A stretch of 64,000 bases of DNA from Engraulis encrasicolus (Eukaryota > Chordata > Actinopteri > Clupeiformes > Engraulidae), in assembly GCF_034702125.1 (NCBI RefSeq), contig NC_085876.1, positions 25,405,981 to 25,469,980 on the forward strand, in the 5' to 3' direction. Made by a program: the position numbers and the translations under genes. The notes below the pieces were generated by a model that ran no database searches, was not told where the DNA came from, and worked only from the letters and a program-made list of their open reading frames with translations. Below are positions 24,055-36,884 of the stretch, piece after piece (the stretch's first letter is position 1; each line of letters opens with the position of its first letter).

Positions 24055-24062
24055 TTTAAAAA
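24055..24062 (+). promoter_or_regulatory. Possible TATA-like box of sh3bgrl3
   Basis: TTTAAAAA about 105 bp before the sh3bgrl3 ATG, followed by a CpG-containing purine-rich leader (24063-24166). The position suits a short 5' UTR. No transcript evidence is available. Confidence 0.3.
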
Positions 24063-24166
24063 CCGCAACGAATAGCGGGTTAAGCTGCCGAGGGGGAAGA
24101 GAGAGGGCTGTACGGCGAGAGAGCAGGGCACAGACACACACACAAAGGGATATTGGAGGTGTGATC

Positions 24167-25771
24167 ATGGGCATCAAATTGTACTACACCACTGTAACGG
24201 CTTCAAGGGAGGTAAGACAAAAATCAATACATTAAATTTTAAGTGCGCCGACCTTACACTGGAAAGGCTACAATTGTTGCAGCTCTCCAAACGATGTAAA
24301 AAGCAATAGCATATGGGATTACGCACAACGACACACCCAATAGCACGAGAATAGGCTGGGTTGGTTGTAGCTCAGTGGATTGGTACAGTAAGTAGCAATA
24401 TTGTAGCCCAAACTGTATCGAGCATCACCAACATCCATCCATTCATTTATGATGACGTTTGGACCTCTTCTTGCTTGTAGCTGCCAAGCGCAGGAAATGC
24501 AAACTCACTAAAACCAGGGGGACGGAAGTCTTGTGGTCCGTCGTTTTGGCTTTTAGTAATATCATTTCTCCATAACAATGGCATGGAAATTAGCTATCGT
24601 TGGCAGAATTCACTTGTTTGTCAGTGGGTGGCAGAGCATCAAAATGTGATCGCTTACTCTACCGTGTTAAATACTGATACCCGCCAAGTGCATGCGGTGT
24701 AGTGTAGTAGTAATAGCTAACGTTACCTGTACCCATGATAAGGTTGTATTGGAACAAGTTATTGAGACTCCTCATATTTAGAAGCTTAAAAAATTGAAAG
24801 CTGAATTCTCTTATCAGAATGAACCGACAGCTAAGGCAGCACTTGGTTGAACCAGCGTAATGTAGCAGTCGTTACTGGGATGTCAAGTGTGGAAGAAACA
24901 TTTCACATCTGTTACAAATAAACGAGGAATGTGAGGGAGAGGAGGATGAACGCATCAGTTCATTATTGTGTGTAGAGCTAGACCTGATGATAGAACTCAC
25001 AATGCAACCCTTCCAAAGTGGTCTCGTGATTGGATTTGACACACTGAGTTGAAACTACAACACTCCTGAAATTCTCTGCATAGACTCATATTGACTCGCA
25101 CTCAATTATGGGCTATTGACTTGTTTTCTCTCGTTGAAATGTGCAGTCGTGTGTTGCCATTGTAACCACCAAATGATTCACACAATGCATGTGATGTTGA
25201 CACAGAATTCGGTGTGGGCTTCGCCTCAGGCGTGGTCCCTGCGCAAACATGCCCTCTCCAACTTCCTCTATCTCTGTGTTGTTAGATAGGCTGCCAATGC
25301 TGCAATTACTCATCATCAGCTTAGTAGTTTGTACGGAGAGCTGCCTGTTCATAAGCTGTTAAACCCACTTCCTAGTTCAGGCGTTCCTGGCGATACTAGC
25401 TCTAGGCCTGGGAATTATGATCAAGTTATTGCTGCTGCCCCATAACGGAAATAAGAGATATTTAACTTCCTAGTCAGGGGGGCGTTGTTGACAGACATCT
25501 GCACTGCACAGAATGTGAACACGCGCTCTGCGACGCCACCTGCTTTTATTACCCTACTGTAGATATATCATTACTTCATATCCTACAATTGTTTGAAGAA
25601 AAAGAACAAAAACACTTTTGACTGACTAAAACCGCAAACCACTGTCACCTTCTTCTGTTTAAATGTGATGGCAAGAGAATGCCCTGATAGGTTAAATATG
25701 CGCAGAATATTTTTGACCTGAAACTGGAATTCTCTCACTCACTCACTCACTCACTCGACAGACAGACACAC

Positions 25772-25818
<47 letters not shown>

Positions 25819-25828
25819 CACACAGACA

Positions 25829-25922
<94 letters not shown>

Positions 25923-26466
25923 CTTCTTATGTCAGCGCAATGCCATGACCTGTGGCGTGTCCTCCTCTCCCCAGGTGAAGTCCCAGCAGGCGGAGATCAT
26001 GCGCATCTTGGAGAGCAAGAGCATCCAGTTCGAGCTGATTGACATCTCGGTGGGTGGGGACGTAAGGGACGAGATGAGGTCCAAATCAGGAAACCCTACT
26101 GCCGTACCTCCACAGATATTCAACGAGGACCAGTACTGTGGGGTAAAAAAAAACACACCCTTTTTTTCACCAAGTCGGCATCACACAGAATCACTTGAGT
26201 CACTGGTGCACAATCTGAAAAAATGATGGAATGGTGTTTTACTCTAAAATTTGACAACTTGCGCACTTGGAAAAACTGCTATCTTTCATTCCACAAAGCT
26301 TTCATTGAATCTGTTTCATTGTCATTAGACAGGTTTTCAGTATTTATTTTTTTTCCCCTGCTTATTTTTGTGTCTCTTCTTTTGTCCCTTTTTCTGGTAG
26401 AATTACGAGATGTTCGCAGAAGCCGTGGAGGACGACAAGGTGGAGCAGTTTCTCAAGATGGCGTGA
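24167..26466 (+). CDS. sh3bgrl3: SH3 domain-binding glutamic acid-rich-like protein 3, 92 aa, 3 coding exons
   Basis: Exons are 24167-24211 (15 codons), 25975-26142 (56 codons) and 26401-26466 (21 codons plus TGA), all joined in phase 0 by GT-AG introns. The length matches the human protein (93 aa). It is a small cytosolic thioredoxin-fold protein of the SH3BGR family with no redox activity expected. The CxxC motif of glutaredoxins is absent and the segment after the first strand reads TASREVKSQQAE. Family hallmarks are GNPTAVPPQIFN with the cis-proline position (P60-P61), EDQYCG, and the C-terminal helix YEMFAEAVEDD-VEQFLKMA. The ATG is the only one that yields the conserved first strand (KLYYTTVTASRE). 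Intron 1 (1763 bp) ends with a (GACA)n/(CA)n microsatellite about 55 bp before the acceptor. Confidence 0.95.
25736..25919 (+). repeat. Compound (ACTC)n(GACA)n(CA)n microsatellite in sh3bgrl3 intron 1
   Basis: ACTC units (25736-25755), GACA units (about 25759-25816) and then a CA array to 25919, ending 55 bp before exon 2. Confidence 0.95.
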
Positions 26467-27599
26467 GGGCCAGCTGCATTCTGTAGCATTCCACCCTAGC
26501 TCCCATCACCCCCCGAGAAACCTCGTCCCAAAAGATGGAGGCACGTCTCAGCCAAGGCCTGCTGGCGCTGTCACCCTGGTACCCCACCCTCCATCCCCCA
26601 TCCTCTTCCCCCTCCACCACATTTTCATCTCAATGCCATGATACATGCCAAATGCCAACCAATCAGAAAAGCACATGTTTGCAATCCCAACATGCAACAC
26701 AATCGGTTTAAAAGTCACCGAAAGAACCACTTTTTGGAATGGTTGTTTAGTACATTTTGTAAACTTAAAAACGTTTGTTTATTTGTTTGTCAACCCCTCA
26801 TTTTATTGCTCTGTCATTTTCCAGTCTGGTACTTCTGCTTCTGATGTGTATGATGTATGTGCATGTCACTAATTCGTCTTAATGTAATTGGGATCAGATT
26901 AGGAAGGTGCGATACGATATGTAGGTAATGAGGTCGTCTAATCTGGGTGGGGCCACAGCACACATACTCAGATTAACCTCAGATTATTTGAAACAACAAC
27001 AACAACACAAATTCACAAGGATCTGTGGTCTTTGATCTTGATGAACTCTGGACCAAAACAACTAAGATGAATACTTAATCATCACTGTAGTCTTAAGTGA
27101 ATATTGTTTTCTTTAATATTGTTTTCCCCTTTTGATGGCCTTCAGATTCCCATGTTTTATCACCACTGAAGATATTTTCAACAACAAATGGTTACCACCA
27201 AATCAGTGCAACAAGATTATTATACATTTTTGACACGGCAAGTTTGATTGCAGTAAAAAAAAAAAAAAACAATATTCAGAGTAGACCAATGTCCTCAGAA
27301 GAGTGCATGGTTATTACTGTACGCACTCTAGCTGTGGTTAATAGAAGTTGAATGTCTATATTCCAAAGCTATAATATACAGACGGTGTCCAAAGCACAGG
27401 TTGCCCCTATTCAGTGTTAAAGATAGGTGCCAATCTAATATCACAGAAGAATAGCCCTTTCCACCTTAAAACATATTTTCTGAAGGATTCTTGCTCTTAT
27501 CTCTGACAGAAAGTCTCCAATGGTGTGTTTCCCAAATCCATGGTTGCTGATTAAGTTAGGTAATATGTTGGTTGCAGTACAATTGAGCGAATGAAGCAT

Positions 27600-27740
27600 T
27601 GTGGACAGCACTCTTCAGATTTTTCTTTGTGTAATTCGACTATGAACGTTTCGGGCAGAGCCCTTCTTCAGTATGTAATGGTGAGGATTACAACGTTAGT
27701 AGGCGAATAAACAGAGACAAATCAGAATAGTGCTGCCCTT
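27600..27740 (-). mobile_element. Hammerhead-like element, minus strand, in candidate sh3bgrl3 3' UTR
   Basis: The minus-strand core is CUGAAGA (27671-27665), an extra A, a perfect GGGC-UCU-GCCC stem II, GAAA (27652-27649), then CGUU. About 45 nt beyond it, GAGTGCTGTCC matches the same downstream block as the 56 kb copy. Flanking stem I pairing is weak here. It is antisense to sh3bgrl3. Confidence 0.55.
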
Positions 27741-28714
27741 CGCTTCATTCACTCATCTATGTTTAATGTGGGATTCAGCACCCAGTTAAAACCGTTTTAG
27801 TCATTGGGTGACAGTGTGAGAGTTATTGGTTAGAAATTATGGTTGGGACTGGCTAGCAATTATGGTGTTGGCGGGGAAAAGCCGAGGGACTCTCACAAAG
27901 TCAAGTTGACTAGATTTTACTGGACGTACTTTCTTGGAAAGAAAAGATGCTTTCATGCTTGGTTGGATTCTGCCACATGGACCACTTGATATAGCTTCGA
28001 AACCAACAAACATCTCACCATTTACTATAGTCAAGTCAAGTCAAGTAGGTTACTATAGAATGCAGTGAATATGACTATGCACTGAAAAAAAGGTTTTGCT
28101 CAGCTCAGCATTTTTCGCCACTATTGACATGCTTTGCATTCTGGGATTGTTGAACCCTGAGCAGGTTCAGCCTGTAATTGACTTTGGACCGCACGCAGGG
28201 AACCAAAATATACTATAACCTAGCCTTACCTGTACCTCAGCTGCAGCACATGGGAAGCCTGGAGGCCTTGCTTGTGAATAGGTGAAGAGTCTGGCGATGA
28301 ATCCCAAACTCGTCTTTGCTTATTAATTAATATGTCGGTTGTGTTCAAATAACTCTTTGAACAGATGTAGGTGTTTTTATTTGTTTTTTTTTTTCTTTTT
28401 GAAGCAAAATATTCTGAAATGCACTCATAATCTTAAGACTTGTGTACTTGGTTATGTGTATGTGAAGATGTACGGAAGAAAAAATGCCAGACGACAAAGA
28501 CGGGGTTGGTCCGTTTCATGAGCTAATGAAAGACTAACTTTGTCTCAGTGTTTCAGTCTTGTACCATCAGCCATCTAATGTCTTAATGTCTCTGAGCTTT
28601 TTTGCTTGGCTTTTGGACCAATGCCCCTTATTTGGCCAAAAAACAAAAGAAAATGTGGAAAAGAAATGCTGTTGTCTTCCAAGAAGATGGTGAAAAGGTG
28701 ATACAATGAGTCAA

Positions 28715-28720
28715 AATAAA
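28715..28720 (+). terminator. Candidate poly(A) signal of sh3bgrl3
   Basis: AATAAA with a GT-rich downstream element at about 28733-28756. Confidence 0.45.
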
Positions 28721-28756
28721 ATAATTAAAAAAGTGTATGGAATGCAGTGTGTTGGA

Positions 28757-30292
28757 GTTTCTTTTGCTTTTGATAAATGTTTGGAGCGGCAGAGAGGGGC
28801 AAACCAATGTATTTGTACCCCCAGTAGTCCCAGTAGTCACTGAACTCATATCTGCCTTTCATGAATGAGGTAGGTTACACCTAACAAACGATTTTGTCTA
28901 AAGTGACATTTTGCTGCAGTACAATCCCTGGAACTTTGTCAAGACCTGCTTGGGCAATACTACTACAGGATTCAATTTAACCTTCTGGTCCCAAGACGAA
29001 AGCTGTAGCCATAATAGGCCACTGCTCCTGCAGTATCTCTCAACAATTTTAACTACCACATTTGAGGCAAGTGGGACCACATGTAAATGCAGGAATTGGT
29101 ACAGCACAACAACTCCCCTTTGGGAATGGCGTATACATGGATCATATTAGTGCTACTTAAGCACACATAGTATAGGTAGCGTAAGACCTAAGAACATGAA
29201 AAATGCTGCCACAACACAACTGTTTTTCTTGCAGATTACCAGTGGTATGCAGATTACAGTTCGAGAAATCCTATAGTCTAAAGCAGTAGGTTAGCTGGCC
29301 AGAAGGGAAGTATGGCTGACCTATGACTTGCACAAGACCACTTTGTGTGTTTCAACTTTACACACACAGCGGGCCTATTGCATAAAAGACAGTAAATGAG
29401 TGTTCTTGAACACAGCTACTAAAGGGATGGGATGACTGAGTTGGATTTAAAGAAACATGGAAGTCATAGTGTATATAATATTATATTATACACATGGATG
29501 GCAAATAGAGGATAATAATTATGGACTTCATCTCGATCTCTAAATATATGGGCTGGTAATACAGTATTTGGAACTTATGTCATCCACCTGAGCTTCCTGT
29601 GAAATGTGTTGGTCTCTGTGTAACACAACGAGCGGATATCACTCTGGAAGGTGTTGATTAATTCATACAAGCCCTCTAAATGGTGTGCCCCATTTATTGT
29701 GATAAATAATAATAATAATATTAAAAGACAAAAAAAAAAAAAAAGATATTAAACACAACAGATAATTATTGCCTTAATGAATATCTAGGTGCCTTGTTTG
29801 AAGGATCTAGAAAAAGCTACAACTGAACATTCACACATCTTTTTACTATTCAACGGTCTTGGAGCCTGTGCTTCTGAGATCTTTTTACAGATCGAACACC
29901 AACATCATGGTCGTATGAAAAGCAGAAGCCTTCTGCTTTTGTCATAGATTGCACAATTCAATTCCCACGACATGTTAAACGTTAATGCACAGTGACAGTT
30001 GCGTTTCTTCTGCTTTCTGTCAATGATACACCTTTATACTGTGTTTAAGCTGCACCCACTACCCAGTAAACCTCACCTGGTGAGCCAGACTAAAAACATG
30101 AGTCTGGAATCACATGGTTCAGATCACTGAGGGGCGTGGGTGGGGGCAAACTGCTGTCATTATGATTGCCTGAACTGCCTTGGGTAACAATATGACCAGT
30201 CAAACCACAGATTCCATACAGGGGGACAAAACAAAATGTGAAATGATTGGTGGGCCCGGGCTGATGCCTGTTGTGATCTTACAAGTACCAGG
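28757..30292. other. Intergenic spacer
   Basis: AT-rich. Contains (ATA)n and poly-A near 29706-29745. No gene, RNA or transposon end that I can support, except two short similar blocks (ACAAAATGTGAARTGATTGG at about 30232 and 30518) flanking the MITE below. Confidence 0.4.
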
Positions 30293-30454
30293 GGCCTATA
30301 CTACAAAGCTGGTTCAGGATACGTTAAGGTTAAGGGTAAATCACCTAATAGAAGAGCCTGGAGTCCACATTTTCTTCAGAAAAGCTCTTGTATTATCTGA
30401 TTTACCTCTTAACTTAACCTTAACTTATCCTGAACCAGCTTTGTAGTATAGGCC
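30293..30454. mobile_element. Palindromic MITE, GGCCTATACTACAAAGCTGG ends
   Basis: The two ends are inverted copies over about 50 bp (GGCCTATACTACAAAGCTGG, then TTCAGGATAMGTTAAGGTTA). A related copy at 40311-40660 is disrupted by another element. The sequence on each side is also duplicated (about 30186-30285 against 30476-30575). Confidence 0.8.
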
Positions 30455-31053
30455 TGAACTATCTTGGCTAGCAACAATATGACCAGTCAAACCAAAGATT
30501 CAAACAGGGGAATGAAACAAAATGTGAAGTGATTGGTGGGCCTGGGCTGATGCCTGTTGTGATCTTACAACCACCACAGCTGTACCAACACATGAGGCAA
30601 AAACATTTTTTTTGGCAACTTGCTGAGTTTGTGTGGTTTACTAGGCAACATTAAACATGGATCTGAACTCAAATTCTCAACTCAACTCCAGAGGCTGGCT
30701 CTCCGTAGCTACCAGCTTCACTGCAGCATTGGGGCCGATAGATGTCTTAGCTGCGATGAGAGGATCTGATAAGCATGGCCAAACACTGCTCCTTTGTTAC
30801 TTGACCCTTAGTTTCGCTTCTCTTCAAGATTCAAATCAGCATGCTTCTATAACCTCCTTCCCACAACCATAACTCAGCATATCAGGGCTACAGCATGTAC
30901 AACCTCATTGGGTATATATCGGTTTGCGACCAACAATATTATTATTAGTGTTGTTATTATCATTATAATTATTCATGATAATTATTATTACCGTGTCATA
31001 ACAATATGATTGTGTACATAGTTCTACATTTAACACATTTGTACATGTTGTAC

Positions 31054-31085
<32 letters not shown>

Positions 31086-32159
31086 GTACATGTTGTACAT
31101 CTATATTTTGCACAATATTGTGTTGACTACTGTATGATGAGAGTGAGTGTAATTCTGATTCAACATGTACCACCGGATGAGACTGTGAACCACCCAAAGA
31201 AAGACACTGGAATAACCCGTGGAAAAACCCATATTGATATGCAAATTCAAATTCACAGTGGGATATGATATGCAGCTCTGTTGGCCGTCAGTTCTGCAAC
31301 TGTAACTCTTTGCTCTGAGGTTAGCTTTGCATATTCATTTAGAGTTTTCAAATATTTTCGCTAAAGGTAGATCAGTCCGTTGAGATAAAACCCTGCAGAT
31401 GTCAACACACTGTCTTAAGATAAAACAATCTAATCTGTTAATGTATTTAACTGTGAAGTGTCCTCATTTGTGTTGTCTTTAGTCTCCTTCAAAACTTGCT
31501 GCCTTTTATTAGCCCGTCCCAACTGTTTTGAGACATATTCACTTTTTTATGTTCACGAATATCGCCCAAACCAATTATTTTGATTAGACTTGATAGCTGA
31601 CATGTTTTATTTGCACCTTTCTCCATCTAATGTAAGAACCAGATATTTTGACAATGATAGTATTTTGTTGTTATCCTCAATTTACCTATTACCAATTTAC
31701 CTTCAATGGAGTTGGAGTTTGTATGTATTGAGTAAGGGAGCTTTTCAGATGACTTTGTCCCTTGCCCGGCCAAACCTGACAGCAGCCCTGTCAACATATT
31801 CCAGCAATGGAATTTACCACCTTGGCTTATGCTCTCAAAACGTTCTAGTATTTCTCCATGCCAATGAGTGATGACACCAGGCACTACCAACTAACTATTT
31901 ATATGCACCATTAACTCACACAACCACAGAGGGTGCAAGGCATCATTATACCGTCTGTGTGCTGTAAAGGCCAGAGCACATAAAAGTACTGTCAAGGGCC
32001 GTTACCCTCTGATTACTTGTGTGTAATTGGAGTGTAATGTAATCTGCTGAAATGATTGGTGTTTATAGCAGTGCTGCTATTGACACATGGCCAGACTACA
32101 GTCAGGGCTGGACTGGGACGACAAATCAGGCCGGGCATATTTAAGCCAAGACTGGTCCA
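30455..32159. other. Intergenic spacer with AT-rich repeats
   Basis: Contains an (AT)n block at about 31058-31084 bounded on both sides by TGTACATGTTGTACAT. No coding features recognised. A region at 31740-31800 resembles part of the 11819 element family. Confidence 0.4.
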
Positions 32160-32285
32160 CCAGGGCCCTGCAGTGGCCTAACGCGGTAGGGCGCAGGGTT
32201 ACTACGCCGGCGACCCGGGCTTGATTCTGGCCCGGGTCATTTGCCAGTCCTTCCCCGTCTCTCTCTCTCCCCCCACTTGTTTCCT
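32160..32285 (+). mobile_element. tRNA-related teleost SINE fragment
   Basis: Contains GTGGCCTAACGCGGTAGGGC (A-box-like), GGCGACCCGGGCTTGATTC (B-box-like) and CCTTCCCCGTCTCTCTCTC, the usual order of a common teleost tRNA-derived SINE. It is truncated at the 3' side by the next element. Confidence 0.7.
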
Positions 32286-32330
32286 GGCGATTAGGGACGA
32301 GTTCTATCTTGTTGGAACCACCCATTGACT

Positions 32331-32530
32331 ATGGGGCACCTAAGTCACGCCCTCTACTTCCTGGTTCATGGGGCAGGGGGAGTCTAAAAATAATGACTGG
32401 GCTTGAAAATTAGTGTTTTTTTGGCACCAATCCAAACCTTGGACCTCCACCTATGCACCACAAATCCAAAAATCACTCATTTTCAAGCCCCATGAACCAG
32501 GAAGTAGAGGGCGTGACTTAGGTGCCCCAT
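32331..32530. mobile_element. MITE with perfect 43 bp inverted ends
   Basis: 32331-32373 and 32488-32530 are perfect reverse complements. Further inside, GGGCTTGAAAAT and ATTTTCAAGCCC also pair, after a roughly 25 bp insertion or deletion in the left arm. Perfect arms suggest recent activity or gene conversion. Confidence 0.85.
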
Positions 32531-33533
32531 CCATGCTCTGCTGTGGTGAAATTGTGTGCAGGGGTTGGAATTGTGTTGGAAGCGAAAGTGCTCCGCAGTG
32601 CTGTCGGAACCTGTGTGCGGAGGGCCATAGGGGGCATTGTTCCATCCTTCCTCTCTTTCTGTGGTGTTTGGTGGTGGCTTGCATAACATACGCACTACGG
32701 CCATTTACAGCGGAAAGGGAACTCCATTTCGTTTCAACCGTAACTCCAAAGGTCTCCTAACCGAAGGTCTCCTAAAGGGGCATTCACCCGACGCCACATG
32801 GATCCCGGAAAAGAACGCGCCTGAAGTATCTTACATGCATAGACGCTCTTTGGCTCTTTGGCCAAAATCATTAACAGTCAACTGGGCATATGCCCTGTAT
32901 GCCATGTGGCCAATCCAGCCGTGACCACAGTGCTGTAGTATAATTCATCACCTCTTCCCACAGGTATGTTTTATTCACACATGAGGAGTGTCAGCATATT
33001 GTATGCATATCACATGCAGTCTTCTCTTTCCCCACCCCACTCCTCAGGAAATAAATGTCATATCTGAAAGATACATGTTTCATTGATTCATACAGTAGCC
33101 TACAGTATATTGATCATTCCTGTTTTGTCAAATGAAATTGTATTGTATTGCAGAGCACATTTAACATGCATTATGTTATCCCAGAAAGGATGATAACCAG
33201 GGTGCCACATAAGAATTTATTGGCTGAAACGGCAAAATATACTGTGACTGTGTACTGCACTGGATGCTGGATGACTTGAATGCCTGCAGTATCATTTTTC
33301 GACCAGTGGATGGCAATAAATCACTGTTTAGTTGATCAGGAAATGGTAACGACAAGGGCCCTACACAGGATCCATCTGTGAGGAGGAGAGGACACCAACT
33401 ACTGTGCTATCCTGTGTGTCTTGTTTTATCACATTTTCATGGCAGTATAAAATGCAGATTACATAAATATGAACACTGTCAAAGTGGCCTTTATGCTTAC
33501 TTACCTCAGCTCTTGTTTGAATTCTTAAAAGGT
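32531..33533. other. Intergenic spacer
   Basis: No gene recognised; short frames on both strands around the MITE are composed of repeat sequence. Confidence 0.4.
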
Positions 33534-33880
33534 GCACTGTGTAATATTTTTAGCAGTTTATTTCCAAAGTTCATGCTGACCATTCACAAAGGTTACCCTT
33601 TTCATGAATACTTGCCACCACCTTCAGATTCTAAGTATTTCATTATGACTCAGATAAGCAATTGTGCTTTCCCTGACACTTTTATCCAAAACAATTTACA
33701 GGTATTTACAAGGTTTTGTTTTGCAGTCCCTGGAGCAATGTGGAGTTGGGTGCCTTACTCAAGAGCACTCCAGCCTTTGATGGAGGCAGTGCATGGGGAG
33801 AGGTAAGGGTGGGATGTAGACCTGCAACCCTCTGCTCTTGATATCATGCCCCTTGCCATTGGGCCACTGCTGCCCAACAG
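33534..33880 (-). mobile_element. Truncated copy of the 4653-4999 MITE joined to a SINE-like repeat
   Basis: 33534-33670 matches the right half of the 4653-4999 element in reverse (TTAA, CACTGTGTR, TTCATGAATA, CCACCACC). It then changes at about 33670 to ACACTTTTATCCAAAACAATT and TGGGCCACTGCTGCCC, part of a widespread fish repeat also found at 39400-39615. Confidence 0.65.
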
Positions 33881-34394
33881 TGACTAAGGGGTTCCGAGGA
33901 GCCGGATCACTTCATAGTAATCACTAGGCCTATTGTAACAGAGTGAGCTCAGCTCTGGCGGCCTATATTGATGAGGTGGGGAGGTAGAGCTCACTGACTG
34001 CACTCATCCTAAATTCACAATTGCCCCCATTGCAGCAGCCAGGCTGGCGCCACCCTCTGCGTTTTTTTCCAATTCCACACCTGCTGATTCATCGGGCTAC
34101 CCAGAGTAGGAAAGATGATAATCTGTTCATTCTTTTAATCCCTCACCCTAACGTGTCCATGATGAGTCATATGATAGCCAGCAGGTGCAAAACACATCTA
34201 GGCCTAGGCCTACAAGTTGCAAGCAAAGGCTGCATTCTCTTCCTGTGAGAACTCATGAGAAATATGGGATGTTTTTCTGTTGATTCATGTTCTTACAGGA
34301 GGGGTGACATGATGGTTGTGATGACATTTGAATTTTGTACACAATTTCTTTCCTCTCCTTCACTCAACTCAGTGCCATGCAGATAGCCCATAAC

Positions 34395-34446
34395 CATAGA
34401 GGTAGAAAATTAATATTATATAAAATAAATATTTTCTACCTCTATG
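34395..34446. other. Perfect 16 bp hairpin with an AT-only loop
   Basis: CATAGAGGTAGAAAAT (34395-34410) and its exact reverse complement (34431-34446) flank a 20 bp loop of only A and T. It could be a cruciform-prone palindrome or a minimal element; function unknown. Confidence 0.7.
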
Positions 34447-34665
34447 TCCATAACATTCAGAACTGTTGGATTATTTTCTCTTTGAAATCCATAGAGCAAA
34501 AAAAAAAAAAACAATTTAATAGGCTGAGGCACACTATCTGTTTTATTTACAGATTATGGTGAAAATTCAACTTTAAAGGGACTACGTACTTATTCTCAAC
34601 TATGTAGTCTTGTCAAAATATAAACGCATGATGCATCATCCATGTATCAGCTGAGCATGGCGCGA

Positions 34666-34673
34666 TGACGTCG
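34666..34673 (+). promoter_or_regulatory. CRE-like site in the candidate stx12 promoter
   Basis: TGACGTCG (consensus TGACGTCA) in a short CpG-containing stretch, about 85 bp before a candidate splice donor CAA|GTAAGA at 34759/34760. Confidence 0.35.
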
Positions 34674-34689
34674 CACATTCAGTTTGGTG

Positions 34690-34759
34690 GGTTGTTCTTT
34701 CAGCGGAAAAGACAGCTACAAAGCGGATGTACTGAACCCGGTGTATCTCCTGAAGTCAA
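34690..34759 (+). other. Candidate non-coding first exon of stx12
   Basis: A promoter-like region followed by a GTAAGA donor. It would splice to an acceptor just upstream of the coding exon (CTCAG at 36760-36764 or CTTTCAAG at 36786-36793). Not proven; from memory the human gene encodes its start in exon 1. Confidence 0.3.
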
Positions 34760-36764
<2,005 letters not shown>

Positions 36765-36884
36765 GATTTTTTAATTGATCTTCCTCTTTCAAGCCCAGTC
36801 CTCCTCTCCTTGACTGGTCTTCAACCAAGGGGTTGAAGGACACACAAACACACTCTCGTCTCCCACACTCGTCCCAACAGCACA

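Larger units (their letters stand above)
26467..28735 (+). other. Candidate long 3' UTR of sh3bgrl3
   Basis: No coding sequence. I see only two canonical AATAAA signals before the next spacer. One (27706) lies inside a repeat. The other (28715-28720) is followed by a GT-rich stretch (GTGTATGGAATGCAGTGTG), a good poly(A) context. If 28715 is used the 3' UTR is about 2.25 kb and contains the ribozyme-like element at 27.6 kb. Confidence 0.4.

Noticed and set aside
24361..24410. tRNA-like A box (TAGCTCAGTGGATTGGTAC) in sh3bgrl3 intron 1
   Set aside because: No B box, no acceptor stem and no cloverleaf can be drawn from the following sequence.
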